Under the pieces are notes generated by a model. That model had not been told where the DNA came from, did not search any database, and was given only the letters and a program-made list of their open reading frames with translations. DNA of 45,783 nucleotides from Pontibacter qinzhouensis (GTDB lineage: Bacteria > Bacteroidota > Bacteroidia > Cytophagales > Hymenobacteraceae). The DNA lies in contig NZ_VRTY01000047.1 in assembly GCF_008017455.1 (NCBI RefSeq), forward strand, positions 1-45,783, read 5' to 3'. Both the position numbers and the translations under genes were made by a program. Shown one piece after another: positions 16,204 to 23,533 of this stretch; the stretch's first letter is position 1, and every line of letters begins with the position of its first letter.

Positions 16204-17487
16204 CTACGGCTTTACTTTATAGAGCCTGGCACCATACAAGAACACCATGGCGTAGCACACAATAGGCAGGTAATAAGCGTAGGCTACATCGTAGTTAGCC
16301 ACAAAGCCCATAATGGTCGGGAAAACGGCACCACCAAACATACCCATCACAATAAAAGAAGAGGCTTGCTGCGTATGCGCCCCCAGGCCTTTTAAGCCGA
16401 GGCTATATACGGTTGGGTACATAATACTGAAAAAGAAGTTCAGCATGAGCAGGGCTACAAAAGATGGCCAGCCCCAGCTTTGGGCAATGAACACACACAG
16501 TACAATATTGATGAGCGCGTAGGTGGCCAGTAGTTTGTTTGGCGCAATAAACCGGATCATGAACGTGCCGGCGAAGCGACCCAGCATCATCAGGACCATG
16601 CTTAGCGCGAAATAGTAGGCGGCAGTTTCGTCGGTTAAACCTATTTTTTCTACGCCATAGTTTATAAAGTAGGCCCAGGTGCCGCCTTGCGCCGCCACGT
16701 TAAAAACCTGTGTTATTACGGCCCATACAAAGTGCTTGTGCTCAAACAGTTTTTTGGGGGCTTTTAGCTGCTCCGGCTCCACGGCTACTTCGTAGGCATC
16801 GGTGGCGATGGCATGGCTCTGCGCCAAAACCGGCACTTTTACAAAGGCAAACGCAATGCCTATAGCCGCTATGACCATACCAATAAGCATGTAAAGAATT
16901 TTAACAGACTCCACACTTGTTTCGTTACCTGCCTCAGCGCCGGCACTCAGCAAAAAGTAACCTCCCAGCAAAGGCCCTACCACGGCACCCAGCCCGTTAA
17001 ACGACTGCGCAAAATTAATGCGTTGGTCGCTGGTGCGCTCATCGCCGAGTGCGGCAACAAAGGGGTGCGCCACGGCCTCCAGGGTTGCCAGGCCGCAGGC
17101 AAGCACAAACAGCGCAAACCTGAAGAACCCGAACGAGGCAGCATTGGCCGCTGGTATAAACAAAAAGGCACCGCAGGCATACAGCAACAGGCCCAGCAAC
17201 ACGCCATTTTTGTATCCATATTTTTTCATGAACATACCGGCCGGAATGCCCATAATAGCATAAGCCCCAAAAATAGAAAACTGCACCAGACCAGACTCTG
17301 CCTTAGAAACTGCCAGTATGTTCTGGAAGTGCTTGTTCAGCACATCGCCCATGGTAATGGCAACGCCCCAGAGCATAAATAGCGATACAACAAAGATGAG
17401 CGTGAGCACATACTTCTTTTCGGTGAAGGATGCCTTTGCGGCTGGCGCGAAGACTTTTGTTTGAGGTATTGATTTAACCTGGTGCAT
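16204..17487 (-). CDS. Sugar MFS transporter, FucP/GluP type
   Basis: A 427-residue, 12-helix major facilitator of the fucose/glucose-galactose:H+ symporter family. The first helix reads LIFVVSLFMLWGVAITMGDV and runs into LNKHFQNILAVSKAESGLVQ, the family signature in the first loop. MKKYGYKNGVLLGLLLY is the A-like loop with basic residues, and EAVAHPFVAALGD contains the conserved family loop before the NFAQSFNGLGAVVGPLLGG helix. It acts in the inner membrane. Position between a fructokinase gene (143 bp upstream) and a maltoporin-like porin gene suggests uptake of fructose or another hexose rather than fucose. Expected control is by the two LacI-type operators ahead of the kinase gene if the group is one transcript. 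Confidence 0.9.
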   Translation of the reverse strand: MHQVKSIPQTKVFAPAAKASFTEKKYVLTLIFVVSLFMLWGVAITMGDVLNKHFQNILAVSKAESGLVQFSIFGAYAIMGIPAGMFMKKYGYKNGVLLGLLLYACGAFLFIPAANAASFGFFRFALFVLACGLATLEAVAHPFVAALGDERTSDQRINFAQSFNGLGAVVGPLLGGYFLLSAGAEAGNETSVESVKILYMLIGMVIAAIGIAFAFVKVPVLAQSHAIATDAYEVAVEPEQLKAPKKLFEHKHFVWAVITQVFNVAAQGGTWAYFINYGVEKIGLTDETAAYYFALSMVLMMLGRFAGTFMIRFIAPNKLLATYALINIVLCVFIAQSWGWPSFVALLMLNFFFSIMYPTVYSLGLKGLGAHTQQASSFIVMGMFGGAVFPTIMGFVANYDVAYAYYLPIVCYAMVFLYGARLYKVKP

Positions 17488-17630
17488 GCGTGTACTTGTT
17501 TTACATTTCGTGCGTTACGTGTATTGTTTTATGGTAGTAAAAAGCTCCTGCTTCGGCTATAAGCCACTGAACCAGGCACCGATGAGATACAGGAAGTGCT
17601 ACTGTGGCAGAAAACCTGCGGAACGACTGG

Positions 17631-18551
17631 CTAGAGTACTATTTTCTGGAATTTGCGCCACATAAAGGCCTCTAAGGTGGCGGTGTCGTAGGTGGGGCAG
17701 GCGCCGTGGTGCATGGTTACAAAGCCAGCTAAGGCTGCGGCATAGGCCAGGGCTACATCAGGGGCTTCTTTCTGCAGTTTTTTGGCCAGAAAAGCTGCCA
17801 GAAATGAGTCTCCGCTGCCTACAGTGTCAGCTACTGTAACGCCAAAGGCGCTGCAGTCGAGTTTAGTAAATGCGGTATAATACGAGGCTCCGCGGCTGCC
17901 TTTGGTTACAAGAATCTCACCAATCGGGAAGGCATCCTGCAGCACCTGAATCTGCTCTTCTTCTGTTGAGCAGTTGCCGTGGTACCAGCCGGCCAGTATT
18001 TCGAGCTCGGCTGTGTTTAGTTTCAGAAGGTTGGTTTTAGAGAGCAAGTGCCTGATGATGTCGGGCTTGTAATGTGGTACCCGTAGGTTTACATCGAACA
18101 CGTTGTAGCGCGACATCTCCAGCATGGCATACAGTGTTTTCCGCGACTGCTCGTTGCGGGTAGAGAGGCTCCCGAAAACAAGGGCATCGGCCTGAGCGAG
18201 CAACGGCTCTACTTCGGGCTGAAGCGAAATATAGTCCCAGGCAACCGGAAACAGAATATCGTAGTGCACTTCGTTCTGCTCGCGCAACACCACGTGCACC
18301 TCGCTGGTGGGCTGGTCTGGGCTTAGCTGGCACAATGCCGTAGACAAGCCCCAGCCGTTCAGGATGGAGAGTAGTTTACGGCCCGGTTCATCGTGACCTA
18401 CCCGGCTTACAAGATGCGTGGTAAGGCCCAGCTGGTTAAGGTGGTAAGCTACGTTCATGGGAGCTCCTCCCGGCTTTGCTCCCATTGGCAGCATGTCCCA
18501 GAGTACTTCGCCAAAACATACCACCGAACTGTTTTCTATTGATCTCTCCAT
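17631..18551 (-). CDS. PfkB-family sugar kinase (fructokinase-like)
   Basis: A 306-residue ribokinase-fold kinase. The start at 18551 (MERSIENSSVVCFGEVLWDM) is chosen because VVCFGEVLWDMLP is the usual first strand of fructokinases; the frame upstream contains the LacI-type operator and promoter and is not family-like. GGAPMNVAYHLNQLG near residues 33-47 is PfkB signature 1. DTVGSGDSFLAAFLAKKL near residues 250-267 is signature 2 with the catalytic Asp and anion hole. LKLNTAELEIL is the conserved NxxE-like segment. It is cytoplasmic and phosphorylates a hexose, most likely fructose, from ATP. It heads the minus-strand group with symporter, porin and epimerase. Confidence 0.9.
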   Translation of the reverse strand: MERSIENSSVVCFGEVLWDMLPMGAKPGGAPMNVAYHLNQLGLTTHLVSRVGHDEPGRKLLSILNGWGLSTALCQLSPDQPTSEVHVVLREQNEVHYDILFPVAWDYISLQPEVEPLLAQADALVFGSLSTRNEQSRKTLYAMLEMSRYNVFDVNLRVPHYKPDIIRHLLSKTNLLKLNTAELEILAGWYHGNCSTEEEQIQVLQDAFPIGEILVTKGSRGASYYTAFTKLDCSAFGVTVADTVGSGDSFLAAFLAKKLQKEAPDVALAYAAALAGFVTMHHGACPTYDTATLEAFMWRKFQKIVL

Positions 18552-18610
18552 TGCTTTATAGTTTGAGTAGTTATTACTTATGCTGAATTTTAAAAACCCA
18601 TAAAACAGTT

Positions 18611-18628
18611 TGCTTAATCGTTTAAACA
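18611..18628. promoter_or_regulatory. LacI-type operator, proximal
   Basis: TGCTTAATCGTTTAAACA, a near-perfect palindrome around a central CG, the typical form of LacI/GalR-family sites. It begins 60 bp ahead of the kinase start and abuts a -7 element on the minus strand, so it would cover the transcription start. Confidence 0.7.
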
Positions 18629-18634
18629 AACTTA
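18627..18634 (-). promoter_or_regulatory. Candidate -7 element of the kinase promoter
   Basis: TAAGTTTG on the minus strand is an exact match to the Bacteroidota TAnnTTTG element. No clear TTTG -33 element lies at the usual spacing. The neighbouring operator supports it. Confidence 0.5.
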
Positions 18635-18820
18635 TTAAAAAAAAAGCTGCAAGAGCTTTTGGGGTGTTGCCTTTATGTTGCTATATATTGGGCTGTTTGC
18701 CAACCCATGCGGGTCTTGCCTTACTATAAAAGAAGACTGCCTGCTGCATTGCCTTTCTTTCTTCTGCCGCTCCTGCTTTTACATTTTAGCAGGTTTTTTA
18801 AAAATCATGTGTTAAATGTA

Positions 18821-18838
18821 TGCTTAATCGATTAAACA
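18821..18838. promoter_or_regulatory. LacI-type operator, distal
   Basis: TGCTTAATCGATTAAACA, differing from the proximal site at one position and more symmetric. The centres are 210 bp apart, close to 20 helical turns, so both sites would face the same side of the DNA. Confidence 0.7.
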
Positions 18839-18895
18839 CACAAACAATTGTTCATATTTTTTTTTAGAATTACGGATTTTCCGGAATCATTTACT

Positions 18896-18952
18896 AATTA
18901 TTCTAATGAAAACAGCCTCCGGAAGGTTTTACAATCCAAAATTGCCAAGGGT
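18896..18952 (+). repeat. 57-bp intergenic element, copy 8
   Basis: AATTATTCTAAT, GAAAACAGCC, core CCTCCGGAAGG, 3' box TTGCCAAGGGT. It is the copy closest to consensus and lies about 60 bp beyond the distal operator. Confidence 0.85.
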
Positions 18953-19036
18953 CAGGCAGGCCTGTTACAGTTGGTTGTACGTAGTAAAGCTCCTGCTGGT
19001 GTTTAAAAACAAAAGTAGCACCACTTATGCAGCAGC

Positions 19037-19175
19037 CCTAGGCTCCTCTAATTTATTGTTATGAATTATTTGCCCCTGCAAAAGTGCTTCAAAGCGGGGC
19101 CGGAGGACGTGGAATAATTGTCATGAGCGCGGAGGCTCACGCCAACATAATTTTTTAATTTGGTGAAGCCCTAGG
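19037..19175 (+). repeat. Repeat family C, copy 2 (REP-like)
   Basis: Inverted relative to the copy at 12874-13005. TGCAAAAGTGCTTCAAAGC, GCCGGAGGACGTGGAATAAT, an imperfect hairpin GAGCGCGGAGGCTC and TTTTAATTTGGTGAAGC are shared. AGCCCTAGGCTC occurs at both ends (19034-19045 and 19167-19178); since similar bases lie at the end of copy 1, this may belong to the element rather than be a target duplication. The remaining 280 bp to the phosphotransferase start show nothing recognisable. Confidence 0.6.
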
Positions 19176-19457
19176 CTCACATGTAAGTGTGATGGAACAA
19201 GGCAAGGCTACACAGTCCGTACCAGGTTTTCAGTTTTTCGTATAAGGCTGTAACTTACATCTGTAGCACCTTCACTTTCATGAATTTCAGCATTTCTTTG
19301 TTGCAGTTCATTTCTGATTATACCAGGCAGTAGGGTTATAGCTGGCACCTGGCGTGCAGAGGCTGTTTTTTTATCTTCTTTGCTTTACCGGAAACTGCGC
19401 ATCAGTTCGCAGGCATCCGATTATTCCGGCAAAATAAGTTTCAAATTTAAAGATGTT

Positions 19458-20396
19458 ATGAACACGAAAGAAAAGCTAGATACTCCCACTCCCATTTCTC
19501 CGGCTGCACTTTTGGCTCTTGCCCGACAACACGGCCTGGCCCTGCAACCCGATACGTTTACTTATAACGAAACCGGCCTCGATTTTCAGGTAGTTCAGGC
19601 GCGGCATGAAAATGACAGCCATTGGATTTTGCGCATACCCCGCCGGCCCGATGTACTACCGCGTGCCGAAAATGAGCGCAAGGTGCTGCAGTTTCTGCAG
19701 GACAAGCTGCCGGTTGCCGTACCCAACTGGCAGGTATACCACCCGCAGCTGATCGCCTACCCGCGACTGGCAGGAACACCTGTCGCCAACATCGACATGG
19801 AAAACATGTGCTACATCTGGAACCTCGATCACGAGCACCTGCCGGAACAGTTTATTGCATCTTTGGGACAGGCACTGGCTGCTTTGCATGCACAAGATGC
19901 ACAGGCCGCCGCACAGGCCGGTGTAAAGGTGCACCAGCCGGAGCAATTGCGCGAAAACCTGAGAGCTCAGATGCTGCTTGTTCAGAAGGAAATAGGTGTG
20001 GCGCACTCCCTGTGGCAGCAATGGCAAAACTGGCTCTCCGACGACAGCTACTGGCCGCAGCATACCAGCCTGGTACACGGCGACTTGCAGGCAGCCCATA
20101 TCCTCACAAACGAATCCGGCATTGTTAACGGCTTCCTCGACTGGACCGAAGCAGAGATTAGCGATCCGGCCATTGATTTTGTATCCATGCTGGCAAGTTT
20201 TGGCGAAGACATTACAAAACGGCTCCTGCAGGCCTACGAAAAAGCTGGTGGCAAGGTGTGGCCCCGTATGCTGGAGCATATCTGGCAGAGGCATGCAGCC
20301 TATGGTGTAACTATCGGTTTATTCGTACTGGAATCCGGCACCGACGATTACCTGCTCATGGCCCGGCAGGCTCTGGGACTGGAGGAACAAGCATAA
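19458..20396 (+). CDS. Macrolide 2'-phosphotransferase (Mph-like)
   Basis: A 312-residue aminoglycoside-phosphotransferase-fold kinase that most resembles macrolide 2'-phosphotransferases. The start at 19458 (MNTKEKLDTPTPI) gives the family's length, about 300 residues; the upstream frame extension is not family-like. Near residues 42-68 ETGLDFQVVQARHENDSHW, then ILRIPRRPDVLPRAENE gives the nucleotide-lobe strands with the Arg-Pro-Arg-Arg pattern of Mph enzymes. The catalytic loop LVHGDLQAAHIL near residue 210 carries His-Gly-Asp and has His in place of the usual final Asn, as Mph proteins do. GFLDWTEAEISDPAIDF supplies the Mg-binding Asp. It acts in the cytoplasm and would transfer phosphate from GTP to the desosamine 2'-OH of macrolides. 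Whether macrolides are the natural substrate is unknown. It is a lone plus-strand gene. Confidence 0.85.
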   Translation: MNTKEKLDTPTPISPAALLALARQHGLALQPDTFTYNETGLDFQVVQARHENDSHWILRIPRRPDVLPRAENERKVLQFLQDKLPVAVPNWQVYHPQLIAYPRLAGTPVANIDMENMCYIWNLDHEHLPEQFIASLGQALAALHAQDAQAAAQAGVKVHQPEQLRENLRAQMLLVQKEIGVAHSLWQQWQNWLSDDSYWPQHTSLVHGDLQAAHILTNESGIVNGFLDWTEAEISDPAIDFVSMLASFGEDITKRLLQAYEKAGGKVWPRMLEHIWQRHAAYGVTIGLFVLESGTDDYLLMARQALGLEEQA

Positions 20397-20632
20397 TTGT
20401 TTTAACTAGTGCAGGCTCATGGCCTTGTCCTGTTCCATAACTTTTGCAATTTTCAATCAGCCTCACTCCTCGGTTCTGTTGCCCGACAGAATTCCGTTTT
20501 GTACGGCAATTAGCCCTCGCAGGTACCATGGAAGTAACCTGTCAGGGTACAGGAAACAGAGAGGTGACGGCTATAGCTGCTTTAGGTGGGAGTATGTTTA
20601 TGGCATTTCGCAGCTAGTGTACCCGCAGCTAT

Positions 20633-20677
20633 TAACTTAGTCTAGGTTTAGTTTTCAACTACACCTAGACTAAGTTA
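20633..20677 (+). terminator. Stem-loop between convergent genes
   Basis: Perfect 15-bp stem TAACTTAGTCTAGGT / ACCTAGACTAAGTTA with a 15-nt loop, in the 464-bp gap between the converging mph and GH2 genes. T-rich sequence follows on the plus strand, so it may end the mph message, perhaps both. Nothing else is seen in that gap. Confidence 0.5.
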
Positions 20678-20860
20678 TTTAACAGGATAAGGCTTGTGGC
20701 CTGGGCAAGCTTTTCTTATCTATTTGACAAAGTTTAGATTACTCCTACTATTTAAATATCCGCAATTTCTACTTTTAAATTTTTAATTTAACTATTTACT
20801 AACCAAGGCAATGCAATTTCTGATTCTGATAAATGAAGACACAGCCTATAAGGGCAATAG

Positions 20861-23287
20861 CTACTGCACAGGTATTACGATTGTCTGCGGCTGTAAACCT
20901 GGCGAATGGAGTGTCACTTTCACTTCTCCTTTCTTTTGCTCTGCTTGCAGATAAGCCAACAACTTACCCCGTAATGCTTTGCGCTTATTAGCTTTATAGT
21001 CTTCATGGCTTATCAGGCTGCCGCTTTCAAGTCCGATTAATTTACCAGGCCCCTCTATTGTTACCGTTATTTCGTTTTCTGCGTTGTAGACTGTGTTACT
21101 CTGGTTATCAACTACATCAATCACCAGATGAGCAACTTCCTTCTTGTCTGCTTTAAGTAATCGTTTGTCTACAGTCGCTTTTATGGCATAAGGTGCACCT
21201 GTTGTTCTCAGCAGGTGCTGGGTTACCTCTTTTCCATCCTGATAGCCTTTAACAAGTAACTCCCCTGGCTCATAAGCTACCTCCCACTCCAGCACGCGGG
21301 CTTTTGCCTCAGCATAGGGTTTTCGGCCCAAAGACATTCCATTCAGAAACAGTTCAGCTTCTTCCGTATTCGTAAAGCAACTAACTTTTACCTTATCTCC
21401 TGCAGTCCAGTTCCAAACAGGTGCTAAAGGCCGGTTACGCTCATTCTCGGTTTGTTGCATTTTTGAGGTGGCGATGTACACCATTGGCTTATCGGACCAG
21501 AGGCTTTGCCTGAAGTAGTAATCAGGTTTAGGAAAGCCTGCCAGGTCTAACAAACCGGCACCGCTACTGCGCACTGGCCAGCTCCTGGCCTCTCCCATAA
21601 AATCGAAAGCTGTCCAGAGAAACTGGGCCGAAATGTGTTCCAGTGTATCTACGGCGAGCCAGGCGTCTAACCCTTTTCCGTTCTCACTGCCATAAATTAT
21701 CCGGGCAGGATATTGCGCATGGTCCTCCCCATACCGATACTCCTGGTAGTTGTAGCCTACTAAGTCCAGTTCATCAGGATAGGTGGTATAGTTAGACATA
21801 ACCACTCCGGCCAAAGCAGCCGTAATTGGCCTTGTTGTATCATATTGCTTCGCTACAGCCACTAATTGTTTGGCTATTTCGCCGAGCCGACTGGCAGCCG
21901 GGTTGTTTGGTTGGTAGCCTTTGCCATAAATCTGCGGATTACGCCCTGTATTAAGCACCTCATGCGAGTAAGGGTCGTTTGGATAATCAATCTCATTGCC
22001 AATACTCCACATAATTATAGAGGCGTGGTTACGGTTGCGGAGAATCATGTCGCGCAAATCTCGCTCTGCCCACTCGGCAAAATGCTCGTGATAACCGTCG
22101 TTCCCAGGCTTGCCAACGTTCCAGCCTTCAATCCATTTATTCTTGCCTGCTTCCCATTCATCAAATGCCTCGTCCTGCACTAAAAATCCCATTTCATCGC
22201 ACAGCCTGTACATATAGTCCTGGTGTGGGTAGTGGCTCATTCTGATAGCATTACAGCCCAGCTCTTTCAGAGAGGTTAAACGTCTTACCCACACCTCTTC
22301 CGGCACAGCTGCTCCCAGGGCTCCGGCATCATGATGAAAGCAAACACCTTTCAGCTTTATGTTTTCATTGTTCAGGAAAAAGCCTTTATCAGCATCGAAG
22401 CTGAAACTCCGAAAACCTACTTTCTCTACATAATCGTCTGTTTTCTTACCGTTTACATACGAGGCCACATACAGTTCATACAGGTCAGGAGCATCAACAG
22501 ACCAGAGTTCCGGGTTCTTTACCTGAAACGTTAGACTTGCATTTGCCTCCTTTCCTGCCTTTGCTCGCACTTTCTGACGGCTGTCTGCTACAGTTTTTCC
22601 TTGCTTGTCGCGCAGTTCAGTTCTTACTTCAATTTCGGCTGCTTTTTTAGACTTGTTCGTAAGCGACACAACTACCTGCGCAGAGGCATTGGTTTTGCTT
22701 ACTTCAGGTGTAGTGAAGGTAACCCCCCAAACATTTATGTGTACAGGCTCCACCGCCATTAGATATACATTGCGGTAAATGCCGGAGCCCGGATACCACC
22801 TCGAATCGGCAAACTTGGTATGATCTACTTTAACCGAAATGGTGTTTTTCCCTTTCTTGTTCAGATGTTGGGTAAGCTCATAGTAAAAGGGAGTATAGCC
22901 ATTCGGCCGTTTTCCTAAATAATGGCCGTTTATCCACACTTCGCTGTTTTTGTAGACGCCATCAAAATACAGAAACAGGATCTTGGAGCGTTGATCAGGT
23001 GTGAGTTCAAAGGTTTTCCGGTACCAGCCAATGCCGCCAGGCAGGTAACCCGTGCCACTCGCCCACTCCTGGCTAAAGGGACCTTCAATGCTCCAGTCGT
23101 GCGGTAAGTCTACCTTGCGCCAGTTATTGTCATCAAAATCTACTGTTTCTCCGTTAGCGACATCGCCTTTATGAAATGTCCAGCCGTCGTTGAATAGTAC
23201 TTCTTTTCGCACCTGCTGTGCTGTTGCGTAACCAGGCAGGCAAATTAAAAGCAGCCCTATTAAGTTAAGTAAAATTCGATTTTTCAT
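20861..23287 (-). CDS. Glycoside hydrolase family 2, beta-galactosidase type
   Basis: An 808-residue secreted GH2 enzyme with a signal peptide (residues 1-23, cleavage after ATA-QQ). The order is sugar-binding domain (about 30-190; WTFHKGDV, NWRKVDLPHDWSIEGPF, GIGWYRKTF), immunoglobulin-like domain (190-290), TIM barrel (290-590), then C-terminal DUF4982 and Ig-like modules. The acid/base Glu is in WSIGNEID near residue 432. The nucleophile is probably the Glu in IIYGSENGKG near residue 535. ASRWYPG- and MSHYPHQDYMYRLCDEMGFL-like segments are normal for the family. It would release terminal beta-galactose in the periplasm from oligosaccharides made by the neighbouring GH30. It is the last gene of the galactan locus on this strand. 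The gap of about 250 bp to the GH30 gene holds a family D repeat. Confidence 0.9.
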   Translation of the reverse strand: MKNRILLNLIGLLLICLPGYATAQQVRKEVLFNDGWTFHKGDVANGETVDFDDNNWRKVDLPHDWSIEGPFSQEWASGTGYLPGGIGWYRKTFELTPDQRSKILFLYFDGVYKNSEVWINGHYLGKRPNGYTPFYYELTQHLNKKGKNTISVKVDHTKFADSRWYPGSGIYRNVYLMAVEPVHINVWGVTFTTPEVSKTNASAQVVVSLTNKSKKAAEIEVRTELRDKQGKTVADSRQKVRAKAGKEANASLTFQVKNPELWSVDAPDLYELYVASYVNGKKTDDYVEKVGFRSFSFDADKGFFLNNENIKLKGVCFHHDAGALGAAVPEEVWVRRLTSLKELGCNAIRMSHYPHQDYMYRLCDEMGFLVQDEAFDEWEAGKNKWIEGWNVGKPGNDGYHEHFAEWAERDLRDMILRNRNHASIIMWSIGNEIDYPNDPYSHEVLNTGRNPQIYGKGYQPNNPAASRLGEIAKQLVAVAKQYDTTRPITAALAGVVMSNYTTYPDELDLVGYNYQEYRYGEDHAQYPARIIYGSENGKGLDAWLAVDTLEHISAQFLWTAFDFMGEARSWPVRSSGAGLLDLAGFPKPDYYFRQSLWSDKPMVYIATSKMQQTENERNRPLAPVWNWTAGDKVKVSCFTNTEEAELFLNGMSLGRKPYAEAKARVLEWEVAYEPGELLVKGYQDGKEVTQHLLRTTGAPYAIKATVDKRLLKADKKEVAHLVIDVVDNQSNTVYNAENEITVTIEGPGKLIGLESGSLISHEDYKANKRKALRGKLLAYLQAEQKKGEVKVTLHSPGLQPQTIVIPVQ

Positions 23288-23323
23288 TCTAAACGCTTTT
23301 ATTACTTGTTAACACTTCTTTTA

Positions 23324-23457
23324 AACTGCGTCTCCACGTATCGGAGTCAGAAATTACATTGCCTTAAAAAATACAATTCACATAGCACGATTAGCGACAA
23401 ACGATTTTTTAAAATGTGTATTATAGTTGTAGCAATTCCTGATAAGGTGTGTTGCAG
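23324..23457 (+). repeat. Dispersed repeat family D, copy 4 (full-length)
   Basis: AACTGCGTCTCCACGTATCG, GGAGTCAGAAATTACATTGC, an AAAAAATACAA tract, ACGATTTTTTAAAATGTG and CTGATAAGGTGTGTTGCAG, collinear with 8604-8716. Begins 37 bp ahead of the GH2 start. Confidence 0.7.
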
Positions 23458-23533
23458 CCTATAGGTTACTTTAAATTTTTAATAGTAGGAATTTCCGAAG
23501 CTAATTTTAGCGATAGAGAAAGAGTCGGCAAAC

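Noticed and set aside
19034..19178. 12-bp AGCCCTAGGCTC direct repeats as a target-site duplication of family C copy 2
   Set aside because: Related bases occur at the end of copy 1, so they are probably part of the element; not claimed as a duplication.
20419..20640. 73-codon plus-strand frame after mph
   Set aside because: No recognisable pattern; it ends inside the terminator stem.
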